Source of the DNA: Methylobacterium sp. Leaf91 | Lineage (GTDB): Bacteria > Pseudomonadota > Alphaproteobacteria > Rhizobiales > Beijerinckiaceae | Assembly (NCBI RefSeq): GCF_001422815.1 | Contig: NZ_LMMP01000003.1 | Location: 136,996 to 200,995, forward strand | Reading direction: 5' to 3' | Length of the DNA: 64,000 bases | In this document: positions 43,565 through 51,965 of the stretch, piece after piece | Layout: each line of letters opens with the position of its first letter | How positions within the stretch are numbered: position 1 is the first letter of the stretch | Translations under genes and position numbers: made by a program | The notes under the pieces: generated by a model | The model's input: the letters and a program-made list of their open reading frames with translations, nothing else | What the model was told of the DNA's origin: nothing | The model's database searches: none

Positions 43565-43771
43565 ATGAGCTTCATGGTTTCGGCGACTTGGCGAGGGGTG
43601 GGTATTCATAACCGCATCGAAGCATATGACGATGCTGTTATGCTTGCTGCTTTGCGACGCGCCAAAGGAGCACGCGACGTCAAAGTTCTACGACTCCGGA
43701 GTCCTGCCGCTGTTGCTGCGGCTGGCCATGAGGTTGGGGGCACGGTCTATCGACGCTGTATCGGACGATGA
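43565..43771 (+). CDS. Small hypothetical protein
   Basis: A 68-residue frame from ATG 43565 (85 residues from 43514). A strand (SFMVSATWRGVGIHNRIEAYDDA), a helix (VMLAALRRAKGARDV) and a strand (KVLRLRSP) form a small alpha/beta unit. No ribosome-binding site is strong. Weak to moderate support. Confidence 0.4.
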   Translation: MSFMVSATWRGVGIHNRIEAYDDAVMLAALRRAKGARDVKVLRLRSPAAVAAAGHEVGGTVYRRCIGR

Positions 43772-43901
43772 TAGGTGCGCAAAGGTCTCGTCAGTAACCC
43801 CCTATTCGCGGGGTGTAGTAGCTACGGTTGACGGCGACACGGCCCCTGCTATTCCGCCACGTCGCCTCGTGCGCTCCCTCAACAAGCAAGCGAGGTGACA
43901 G

Positions 43902-43939
43902 CGGGTCGGGTGTTCGTCCAGGACATCCGGCCCGTTTTT
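43902..43939 (+). terminator. Rho-independent terminator
   Basis: CGGGTCGGGTGT pairs with ACATCCGGCCCG (two wobble pairs, 9-base loop), followed by five T. Its lower stem resembles the terminator at 43337. Confidence 0.8.
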
Positions 43940-44123
43940 GTGGGCTACGACCCTGGCGCCGGCATCGAGTCCCGACTGAGGTGCGTGCCGGCTTAGGCTC
44001 CAGTCGCCCGCCGCCATCACGATGGCAGGCACGCCCATCTCAGTTCTCACGATGTCAGGGGTTGCGCGGCGCGTCCCTTGCCTGTCACCCGCGTGTTCCG
44101 AGTGGCATGGGGGGGCGCTGACG

Positions 44124-44222
44124 ATGAGGCCAACGAAGGCCGAGGCGGCATTCGCCATTGGGTTGATGGCCGGACTACTCGTGACGATAGCCGTCAGGTA
44201 CGGTCCAGGCTTCGTGTTCTGA
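44124..44222 (+). CDS. Tiny membrane peptide, copy 2
   Basis: A 32-residue peptide from ATG 44124: MRPTKAEAAFAIGLMAGLLV, then a short stretch to RYGPGFVF. It matches copy 1 in the GLMAGLL helix and the YGPGF end. It converges on the PadR-like gene, whose stop lies 18 bases away. Confidence 0.5.
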   Translation: MRPTKAEAAFAIGLMAGLLVTIAVRYGPGFVF

Positions 44223-44239
44223 GCGGGGTGGGCTTGTGG

Positions 44240-44611
44240 TCAGCGCCGTTCTGGGCGGAAGAACAGCCAGCGCCCGAGCTTCACCCACAGCGGCGGGGTA
44301 TATTCTCGCTGGTTCAGAGGCACGTCGGCGAGGCGCTGAGCGCCTTCTTCTGTCAGCGCGTAAAGGCGAGGGCGCGGGCCACCGGGCGAGGCGGCAACGC
44401 CCCACTTGCTATGGATCAGCCGGGCAATCTCAAGCCGTGCCAGCGCCGGGTAGAGGCTGCCGGTGCCGATGCCGCTCCTCTCGCCTATCCTGTTGCCCGC
44501 GCCTTCGGAGGTGAACTCCCTCGTAAGGACGCTTAGAATAGCCGCCTCTTTCCGCGACAGGGCATTCGCCACGCGTGGCGCTACGGCCGGCTGAATTTCA
44601 GCGACGGTCAT
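44240..44611 (-). CDS. PadR-like winged-helix regulator
   Basis: A 123-residue protein. The winged helix reads LSRKEAAILSVLTREFTSEGAGNRIGERSGIGTGSLYPALARLEIARLI with the PadR signature LYPALARLE at about residues 54-62, then PRPRLYALTEEGAQRL as the wing. PadR proteins repress stress or phage genes and use the wing for DNA contact. The first seven residues (MTVAEIQ) and leader are nearly the same as the endolysin's, so the 5' end was swapped or duplicated. It lies between the fibre genes and the endolysin, where it could time lysis. Confidence 0.85.
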   Translation of the reverse strand: MTVAEIQPAVAPRVANALSRKEAAILSVLTREFTSEGAGNRIGERSGIGTGSLYPALARLEIARLIHSKWGVAASPGGPRPRLYALTEEGAQRLADVPLNQREYTPPLWVKLGRWLFFRPERR

Positions 44612-44674
44612 GATGGTTCTCCAGATTGTCGAGATTTAGCAGTAGGCGAGCGCTAAGCGCGTCAGCCGGTCAGG

Positions 44675-45505
44675 CTAGAGAGTGATGCCGTACCGGGTGC
44701 GAAGGAAGGCTACATGCTCGACGACGTAGCCCCACAGCTCGCTGGTCCGGTTGAGCGGCACGTCGATGATGATGTCGTCGGTCATCCGGCCCTTGAACAC
44801 CGTAGAGGCGTTGTCGTTCGGCCCCCCGCCAATGACCCAGGCGTCGTCCGTGCCCACCGTGAGGGCCGTATGCGTGAACTCGCTGTAGACCTTCGGGTCG
44901 TTGATGCAGATGCGGGATTTGCGGCTGACCGCATCGAACGCAATCACCTGCACATGCGGCGTGCCAGCGGCCGGTAGGAGCTGCCCGAGGTTCGTGTTGT
45001 TGGACGAGGAGCCGATGGCGAACTGCTGTTTAGTCTGTCCACTGACGTTGCGGGTGGAGAGCCGATGATTATAGGCGTCGCTTTGGCTGCCGTAGACCGC
45101 GACCGTGTTGCGCAATCCGGTGAGGGTGGGCGCGTACATCTCGGCATCCAGGGACAGAACAACGATCCTGGCGAAGCTGCTAACGACGTCCTTCTTTTCG
45201 TACTGGACGCCAGCCCCGACCGATCCATCGAAGTAGAGCGACTTGTGCCCGTTGAAGGTCGGGTCGGCGTCGATAAGCGTGACACCCGTGGCCGAGGACG
45301 TGATCGGAGATCCCGTGACCTTGCATTTGCCCACGACACCACCGGTGACGGCACGGGCCATGTAGTCGGCGTTCATCTCGTGGATGCCGTAGGCGCGGCG
45401 ACCGAAGTATTTGTCAGCGTCATCCCAGGTCAGGGTCTTTGCCCCGGCGATATCGGAGACGCCAGCGGCATCCTGGCGACGAAGAGGGGTCGGCTTGATG
45501 GACAT
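44675..45505 (-). CDS. Tail-fibre-associated protein with a LamG-like fold
   Basis: A 276-residue protein. The central part (HKSLYFDGSVGAGVQYEKKDVVSSFARIVVLSLDAEMYAP, then QVIAFDAVSRKSRICINDPKVYSEF and the end VPLNRTSELWGYVVEHVAFLRTRYG) is the alternation of strands seen in concanavalin-like LamG or pentraxin domains that bind carbohydrates. Late-phage position after the fibre genes suggests a receptor-binding or decoration protein. ATG 45505 follows the fibre gene by 12 bases. No exact family. Confidence 0.7.
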   Translation of the reverse strand: MSIKPTPLRRQDAAGVSDIAGAKTLTWDDADKYFGRRAYGIHEMNADYMARAVTGGVVGKCKVTGSPITSSATGVTLIDADPTFNGHKSLYFDGSVGAGVQYEKKDVVSSFARIVVLSLDAEMYAPTLTGLRNTVAVYGSQSDAYNHRLSTRNVSGQTKQQFAIGSSSNNTNLGQLLPAAGTPHVQVIAFDAVSRKSRICINDPKVYSEFTHTALTVGTDDAWVIGGGPNDNASTVFKGRMTDDIIIDVPLNRTSELWGYVVEHVAFLRTRYGITL

Positions 45506-45517
45506 ACCGGGCGGTCC

Positions 45518-47459
45518 TTATGCGGTGGTGACAGGAAGGGCGTGGGCGACACAGTCCCGATAGATCGGGTTGCCGCGCCGATTGAGCTTGCCGGTGTCGG
45601 TGCGGAAGGTGGTTCGCGGTCCTGTGGTCGGGCCGCCGTTGTTGCCTGAGATGCCGTCGAGGCCGATCCGAAGACGCGGGCTTCCCCCGGTGGGAACCGC
45701 GCTGAGCTGGTATCTGACCACGCGCGTGCCTGGCGTGAACTGTGCCGAGCCCGGCACGATGGAAACGCTGTTCCCCGTCCCGTCGTCCGACCAGACCACG
45801 CCATCGTTGCCGGGGTCGGTGACGCGGCTTCGGTCGATGCCGAACGTCCCCGGCAGGTCCCGAAATGTGAGTGCCACGTCGATGCCGGACCTGATCGCGG
45901 AGATACCCGACAGCGGAAGCGACACGCCGCCCTTGCGGTGCAGATCGATGGCGTAGCCGTAGCGCCGAGCCCGGCACGATGGAAACGCTGTTCCCCGTCC
46001 CGTCGTCCGACCAGACCACGCCATCGTTGCCGGGGTCGGTGACGCGGCTTCGGTCGATGCCGAACGTCCCCGGCAGGTCCCGGAATGTGAGTGCCACGTC
46101 GATGCCGGACCTGATCGCGGAGATACCCGACAGCGGAAGCGACACGCCGCCCTTGCGGTGCAGATCGATGGCGTAGCCGTAGACCGCGCCGTGGTCGACA
46201 TAGCCTTCTGCGGTGAAGTGCTGCTTATCTAACTGCGCGACCGGGACGTTGCTGGTCACGAGGTTCGACCCGGTCCAGGAGTTCATCTGGCACAGGTACA
46301 TCGGCACGGACTCGGTCGTGCCCTTGATAGCCTGGACGCGAGCCTCGAACCGCCTCTGGATGTCTACCAGCGCACCCTTGTAGAAGGCGACCGAGCTGGA
46401 CGGAGATGCGTTGCTCTCGCCCTGGACGAAGCTGAGTGCCACTTCATGCTGCAGGCCGAAAAGCTGCGCCAGCTTCCAGGATTGGGCCACGGCAGCAACC
46501 GCGTTCTCGAACAGCACGCCGCCTTCGAGGAACTTGTCCACCGTGAGGCCACCCACGCCGTGAGCGCTCTCAAGCACCGCCACGTCGCTCGGGAGCGATC
46601 CGGTACGTGTCAGGTACTCGCCCTCGCTCGACATGAAGGTTTCGCTGTACCGTTCGCGGCAGTCGATCAGGCTCTCGATGTTGGCGGGCGGCACCGGGAC
46701 GTTCGGAACACCGTCCTTGAGATACAGGCTGTTGTGATCCGAGCCGTAGGTCAGCACGCCCGCGTTGAAGCTCAGAACCCGACCTGGGCGAACCGGCGCC
46801 GTCGTGAACAGTGGCGTGCCAGAGTTGCCCACGCTGAGAGACTGGCCGAGGCCGGCACGGTGGAAAAGCTTGGTCGTCGATAGGAGGTGGTTCGATGACC
46901 CGTAGAGCTTGGTCCGGGTGCGAGAGAATACGCCAGCCGCCGTTATCCGATCGAATTCCGCCGTCGCATTGCGGACTTCGCAGCGAACCACATCAGCCGA
47001 GGCCGTGAGGCGAACACGCGCGCCGTTCTTATCGAAGGCATAGGCATCGCCGGCAATGATGGTGGGGCGCCAATCGCGCTCAAGAACGACGCCGACCTCT
47101 GCAACCCCATCCCCGTCGATCCTCGACAACTGGATCGCAGTATTGGTGACGGGGTCGAGATCGGTCGTAACCAGATCCTTCGACCCGAAATAATAGATCC
47201 GGTCGTCCACGTTGTCGCGAAGATCCTCGATGCTCGCTCGGATCGGATCGAGCGGGTCAATCGGGCCGAGGATCGTCTTTCCGTCGGCGTCGGTCTGCCG
47301 CAAGATTTGAGCGGGAGACGCCCCAGACACCTGAAGATCCTTGTACCCAAAGAAGTAGATCGCCTCCTGGGTTGCGCCGACCGCAGCGGCAACGACCTGA
47401 TCTAAGTCGACCTCCTTCGCGACCCTATCGGCAGCCGACGTCACTCCCTGAACGAGCAT
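45518..47459 (-). pseudogene. Tail fibre/esterase-like gene split by a tandem duplication
   Basis: The minus-strand frame from ATG 47459 runs through a fibre N-terminus and a hydrolase-like domain with FVQGESNASPSSSVAFYKGAL, typical of sialate O-acetylesterase/SGNH-like domains. It then enters a 220-base tandem duplication. Because 220 is not a multiple of three, the frame shifts at the copy junction and the reading continues as nonsense to 45420. The true C-terminus (VRYQLSAVPTGGSPRLRIGL to the stop at 45518) is in the other frame. Removing one copy gives an intact 573-residue protein (1,722 bases). It is therefore inactive in this sequence but repairable. Confidence 0.85.
45744..46182. repeat. 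220-base tandem duplication inside the tail fibre gene
   Basis: Copy 1 (45744-45962) and copy 2 (45964-46182) are 219 bases each with one base between, a period of 220. They differ at a single position (A at 45863, G at 46083). The near identity shows that the event is recent or kept homogeneous. Confidence 0.95.
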
Positions 47460-47556
47460 GGGATAGTCCTCAAATTTTGCTGGGTTCAAAGGAAGGGCGG
47501 GCGCCGATAGGTTGCTGGCGCTCTGATCCGTCAGCGTGTCGCCGGGATGCGCCCGC

Positions 47557-47754
47557 TTATTGAGGCTTGATCTCGCCCATCTCGGTCACGGTCCAACCCT
47601 CCTCAACGGGCGCTTCATCGAGGATTTGGATGGCGCGCATCCCCCGGTATTGCTCGGGAAGAAGCTCGCCCTCGTTCAAAGTCTCGACCTTGATGACGCG
47701 CGCAGGTTGGCATGCCTCGTTGATGATGGCGTAGATTTTGGGAAACCCGTTCAC
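47557..47754 (-). CDS. Small phage protein between fibre genes
   Basis: A 65-residue protein beginning (GTG) NGFPKIYAIINEACQPARVIKVETLNEG, with a final EEGWTVTEMGEIKPQ. It is mainly beta strands. GTG 47754 is chosen because the frame upstream to 48006 only reads antisense-like sequence within the next gene. It lies five bases after the next gene's stop, so it is in the same operon. Function unknown; perhaps a fibre chaperone. Confidence 0.6.
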   Translation of the reverse strand: MNGFPKIYAIINEACQPARVIKVETLNEGELLPEQYRGMRAIQILDEAPVEEGWTVTEMGEIKPQ

Positions 47755-47759
47755 GTCTC

Positions 47760-48308
47760 TTATGGCACAAGCCCCGTTTCTTCGTTCGCAATGATGACGC
47801 GCCCGTACACCAGCACGCTGATGAGGCATGGGTTCGCGCTGGCTTTTTCGACGTTGAGATAGATGTAGTCGCAGACGCGAGGCAGGTCGGGCACGATGAC
47901 CGGCAGCATCGCTTTCCAGCTCACGAGCGTCGAGAGGTTGTCGGCGCTCAGATCCGTCAGCTTGTCGCCGGTCTTGTTCGGTCCGGTCCAGATCGATGCC
48001 ACGCACCCGACCGGCGTATCCGTCGTGAGACCGACGATGATCTCCCGAAAGACCGACATGAACGCTTCAATGCGGATCGGCTTGTCGCCGGTCGTCGCAA
48101 GGTCGAGGTCACGCGCTTCGCCGAGCCAGGGGCGGACCTCGAACAGCGAATGCCCTCCCCGCGCTCCGGGGTTCTTGATGCGGGCCGGCCAGACGGCGTC
48201 CAGCTCGACCGTCACTAGGTTGCCGCCTATGTTGACGAGATAGCCGTCCGACTCCGGCAGCTGGAGCGACGCCCCAGCACTACCACCGCCCAGATTGAAA
48301 AGGCCCAT
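47760..48308 (-). CDS. Phage structural-region protein
   Basis: A 182-residue protein with strands such as GYLVNIGGNLVTVELDAVWPARI and YIYLNVEKASANPCLISVLVYGRVIIA. The whole is beta-rich with few charged helices, typical of small virion or fibre proteins. ATG 48308 is the first start. Transcribed between the FAD-dependent enzyme and the fibre remnants. I do not recognise a family. Confidence 0.65.
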   Translation of the reverse strand: MGLFNLGGGSAGASLQLPESDGYLVNIGGNLVTVELDAVWPARIKNPGARGGHSLFEVRPWLGEARDLDLATTGDKPIRIEAFMSVFREIIVGLTTDTPVGCVASIWTGPNKTGDKLTDLSADNLSTLVSWKAMLPVIVPDLPRVCDYIYLNVEKASANPCLISVLVYGRVIIANEETGLVP

Positions 48309-48317
48309 GGCGGTCTC

Positions 48318-49901
48318 CTATGCCGGGTACTGAAGGATGGCGTTCGCCGCCTTCATCTTGACGAGCAGATCGGCGTAGGGAACGGCGCCAATCTTGGCGT
48401 TCCTCCCGATTGCGAGCGCGATCAGCATGCCGAGGGATTGGCCGACTAGACCGGCGGTCTGCTCGATACGGTAAGACGCGCGGAATATGGTCGACCCGCC
48501 GACGCCCCAGCACACGACCAGGTTCGAGCACTCGCTCGCGAACGGCAGGCAGGCCCGGAGCGGGATCGAGTAGCGGCGGTGGTTGCTGTAGTCGATGCCG
48601 CCGTCGAACCGGCCCTGCAGCCCACCAGGCAGGGGGTATCGGTAGAAGGCGTGGAAGTCGGGGTGGTACCCCCCGACCGCGATCGGGTCCGAGAAGTACC
48701 CAGCAATGTTGAGGCCGGTGTCGTCGTACATGTCATGCGTGCGCATCGTGTACTGGGCCCGGATGCTCCGGTCGTCGCGGACGTAGTAGGCTGGAGGATG
48801 ACCGGGGAACCCGATGTAGTCGGTCTGGAACTCGTCGAGCGGCAGGCCCCAATCGTTGATGTCGTTGCGGCGGGACTCAGGCACTCGCGGATCGTTGGCC
48901 GCCGTCCAGTTCGCCCCCATCGTCGCGTAGCAGGCGCGAAGGGCGATCTTGTCACGCTCGGCATAGGAGCGATTGCCCCATCCGTTCGTGAAGATGCCAG
49001 CGAGATCTCCGCCGTTGGTGCTGTAGCGTCCCGGCGAGTTCGGAGACGTGTCCGGGGTGCCGGAGACCGGGCGCGGCGAAAGGTCGAGGGGGAAGAGCCC
49101 GCCGGCTTGTCCCTTCAGGATCATGTCGACGATCCGGTCTGTGTCCGCATCGCGCCAGCCGGGGGGCTTCGGCCACGGCAAGCGAGCCGTCTTGTACCTG
49201 AGCGAGTAGCGCCAGCCGTAGGCCTGCGCCCGCGGCCCGCCGCCGCCAATCACCTGCCCGACGAAGGGCGGTTGCGTGACGTTTGGATAGCGGTCGCCGC
49301 GATCGTCGACCAGCCGCCCAGGTGTCAGGTCGTAAGGCTTATGCCCCGGCAGACTGAGGAGGCCGCGCTCGTCCGGGTACTCCACCTTCTCGCGGAACAG
49401 ATACCTGCTGTCGCGGCCATACCGCATACTGATGCCGGCCAGGGCAGGCAGGTCGCATTCGTAGGAGCCGTCGCCCCAATAATTGGACCAGTAGGTGTCG
49501 CCGTTCTCAAGCTCGACGTACTCGATCGCGGTTCGATCGCTCGCCTTACGGTAGACGTTCCTGATCCGCGCCTTGGTAACGACCGTGACGCGAGGCGTAT
49601 CCAAGAGGAGAGCATTGACCGCCGCAATGGCCTCGTCACTGCTGAAGTCCTTCTGCTCCGAGCCGTCCGTTCGATTGTAGGGAGGGTGCGAGGCAATGTA
49701 CTGGAAGAACCTGAGCACCCAACCCCAACGCGTGTTGGTGATCCAGTCGCCCACGCCCAGCCCGCCGGTGGTCATCCCACCGATGTGGCCGGTCCATTCC
49801 AGCACGATGACGTTGTATCCAGCGTCGGCCACCTCGCGGGCCAGGATCAGGCCGGGAAAAGTCGCACCGTTGACGATGAAGTCGGCTGTGAACTTTGCCA
49901 T
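48318..49901 (-). CDS. FAD-dependent oxidoreductase in the tail fibre module
   Basis: A 527-residue protein. The N-terminus DFIVNGATFPGLILAREVADAGYNVIVLEWTGHIGGMTTGGLG (residues about 7-49) is the dinucleotide-binding fold of the FAD_oxidored family (PF12831), with the typical GATxxG glycine loop, a GHIGGMTTGG flavin motif and downstream GGSTIFRASYRIEQTAGLVGQSLGMLIALAIG that closes the FAD site. It should bind FAD and oxidise an unknown substrate. It lies between fibre genes on the same strand, four bases after the upstream fibre stop, so it is part of the late operon rather than an insert with its own promoter. A phage-encoded flavoenzyme of this type is unusual. Confidence 0.82.
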   Translation of the reverse strand: MAKFTADFIVNGATFPGLILAREVADAGYNVIVLEWTGHIGGMTTGGLGVGDWITNTRWGWVLRFFQYIASHPPYNRTDGSEQKDFSSDEAIAAVNALLLDTPRVTVVTKARIRNVYRKASDRTAIEYVELENGDTYWSNYWGDGSYECDLPALAGISMRYGRDSRYLFREKVEYPDERGLLSLPGHKPYDLTPGRLVDDRGDRYPNVTQPPFVGQVIGGGGPRAQAYGWRYSLRYKTARLPWPKPPGWRDADTDRIVDMILKGQAGGLFPLDLSPRPVSGTPDTSPNSPGRYSTNGGDLAGIFTNGWGNRSYAERDKIALRACYATMGANWTAANDPRVPESRRNDINDWGLPLDEFQTDYIGFPGHPPAYYVRDDRSIRAQYTMRTHDMYDDTGLNIAGYFSDPIAVGGYHPDFHAFYRYPLPGGLQGRFDGGIDYSNHRRYSIPLRACLPFASECSNLVVCWGVGGSTIFRASYRIEQTAGLVGQSLGMLIALAIGRNAKIGAVPYADLLVKMKAANAILQYPA

Positions 49902-49904
49902 CGC

Positions 49905-51878
49905 TCAAGCTCCAAAGGTCGCAAGCGTCGCCTTGTATTCAGCGACGGCGGCATCGATCGAGAAGAGCTGAGCGTCGGTCATGGCCTCGCCGCAGAACGC
50001 AAAGTCTACCGAGATGGTGGAAAATTGGACGGGGACGTTGGCGCCGCCGGAGCTGCTGTTCTGCGCCAGCACGAACATCTCGTAAGGGACAGCGCCAAGG
50101 CCGGTGCTCACTATCGGCGTCGCTACGTCTTGAGCGGTCTGTTTGTAGATCGCCCTGTAGGATGCCGCCCTGCTGCGACTGACGGCGAACAAGCCGCCCC
50201 GACCGCCGACTTCGATCAAATCGCTTGATACTGTCGCCGATCGCGTCGTGGCCTGGCTGTTCGACCGGTTCGCGGAGATGCCGGTCGTGGCGGAGCCCAT
50301 GGTCGTCGGCGTTCCCGTCGCCCCCTGCAACGTGTCGTCCACGTAAGCTCCAAAGGAGTGGGACGTCGCGTCGAAGTATCCGGCATCCTGGCTGGGGACG
50401 TAGTTCGTGCTGATGTACTGATCGACGCCGTTGCCCTTGTAGCCCTTGTACTTCGTGAAGGTCGGGCCGTTGAAGCGCGACCAGGCAATATCCCGAACGA
50501 GATCCTGTGCGGCCGTGACCGTGTCGATGTTGGCAAGGATCGCTGCCGCGCGGAACTTGTAGTAGGCGCCGGACTCGCGGAAGCGGTTGATGAGCTTCGT
50601 GACCGCGGCACGTTCCGCCGTGTTGGCGTTGCCGGACCCCCTAGCGAGATAGACCGCGGCAATCATATCGCCGACCACGTCCATGCCGGAGCGGTTGGTG
50701 TAGTTCGCGAAGACGGAGACCGAGCCTGTCTTCGCCATGGCGTAGATGGCGTCGGTTCGGCAATACCGCTGCTCGTACCCTCCGCTGGGCGGCAGAAGCA
50801 TGGTGTGCTTCGCACCTTCCACCGGCGGCGATCCGAAGCCGATGAGAAGGGCGCTCGTCGCAGAAGTGTTGATGATCTGGACGTTGTTGCGGCTCGGATC
50901 TGCCGGGATCAGCACGACCGGCGCCGTTCCGACAGTCGCGTCCGCAACGTGCGGAATGAACTTCTCCATCATGAGATCCTTGAAGGCGGCAAAGGTGATC
51001 AGGCTGGTCGACTTCCGGTCGGCGCTGACTGTCGCGACGAAGTCGGTGTCTCCGAGGGTTGTGATCAGGGGCGCGGACGTGAGCGGCTGCGGGCCGCGCT
51101 CGACACTGACGACGTCGATAGAGCCGCTGCCCTTGCCGCCGGGGATCAGGTTGACGCGTCGGGTGCCGGCGGGCAGGTCGACCGTGCCGAAGCCGGCGGC
51201 GCGCGAAGCGCGGAAGATCAAGGTCTTGAAACCCTGATCGACGGTCAGCGCCTCTGCTGGGAGAGGGACGGTGCCGTTGTCGGTGCCATCGGCGTTGAAG
51301 CACCCAAAGGCGAAGACCGGAGCGTTGTTGGCCGGCGTCGCATCATCAGCGCTCCGCTTGACCGTAACTCTGAACTCCTCGATCTGATCGTCGATGAGGG
51401 GGACCTGCGCAATCGGTCGAGCGGCTGCGGCGCCTGCAATCCGGAGCGCTGGGCCTAGCGCCGTCGGAACGATGCTGTAGGCGCCTCCCTCCGTCAGCGG
51501 GACGGCTGCGGCCGGCGGTGCGGCGATTGACGCTGTCCACGTCCGGATCGCCTCACCAGGGCGCCCCCAATAACGGGTCGTCCTGACCGCCAAGCCGTCC
51601 GCCGCGAGATCCGTCCCGGGCGAAATACCGCCCAAGGCTTCAACGGTCTGCAGGCGGGTAAGAATGCTGGCGATCTGGTTGGTGAACCCCTCGGCCGTGG
51701 TGAGACGGTTCTCGATGTCTGCAATATGAGCGCCGACGAGGCTCGTCGAACTGAGGAGGATGGCCTGCAGGCGATCCAGTCCCATCCGACCCGTCGTCGG
51801 AGGGCCATCGCCGTTCAGCCGAAAGTCACCGATGAACTCGAAGAGGTCACCGATTGGCAGTTCCGTCGTAAGCGGCAT
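49905..51878 (-). CDS. Tail fibre protein
   Basis: A 657-residue protein. The N-terminal part (DLFEFIGDFRLNGDGPPTTGRMGLDRLQAIL, then a helix with DIENRLTTAEGFTNQIASILTRL) looks like a virion-attachment and coiled-coil trimerisation segment. The middle is beta-rich (VPLPAEALTVDQGFKTLIFRASRA) and the C-terminal third (ANRSNSQATTRSATVSSDLIEVGGRGG) resembles a receptor-binding domain. ATG 51878 is the first start. Located after the J-like tip gene, as expected for a fibre. No exact family. Confidence 0.7.
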   Translation of the reverse strand: MPLTTELPIGDLFEFIGDFRLNGDGPPTTGRMGLDRLQAILLSSTSLVGAHIADIENRLTTAEGFTNQIASILTRLQTVEALGGISPGTDLAADGLAVRTTRYWGRPGEAIRTWTASIAAPPAAAVPLTEGGAYSIVPTALGPALRIAGAAAARPIAQVPLIDDQIEEFRVTVKRSADDATPANNAPVFAFGCFNADGTDNGTVPLPAEALTVDQGFKTLIFRASRAAGFGTVDLPAGTRRVNLIPGGKGSGSIDVVSVERGPQPLTSAPLITTLGDTDFVATVSADRKSTSLITFAAFKDLMMEKFIPHVADATVGTAPVVLIPADPSRNNVQIINTSATSALLIGFGSPPVEGAKHTMLLPPSGGYEQRYCRTDAIYAMAKTGSVSVFANYTNRSGMDVVGDMIAAVYLARGSGNANTAERAAVTKLINRFRESGAYYKFRAAAILANIDTVTAAQDLVRDIAWSRFNGPTFTKYKGYKGNGVDQYISTNYVPSQDAGYFDATSHSFGAYVDDTLQGATGTPTTMGSATTGISANRSNSQATTRSATVSSDLIEVGGRGGLFAVSRSRAASYRAIYKQTAQDVATPIVSTGLGAVPYEMFVLAQNSSSGGANVPVQFSTISVDFAFCGEAMTDAQLFSIDAAVAEYKATLATFGA

Positions 51879-51965
51879 GCACTGGTTCTCCCACGCGCCA
51901 TCGCTCGCGGAAGCGAAGCAGCGTCAGGTGGTTCGGATGGAGGCTGGATGGAGGCGCCGGAGCGC

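Noticed and set aside
48579..50228. 549-codon plus-strand frame opposite the FAD-dependent oxidoreductase
   Set aside because: Antisense shadow of two strongly supported minus-strand genes; no domain, no ribosome-binding site.
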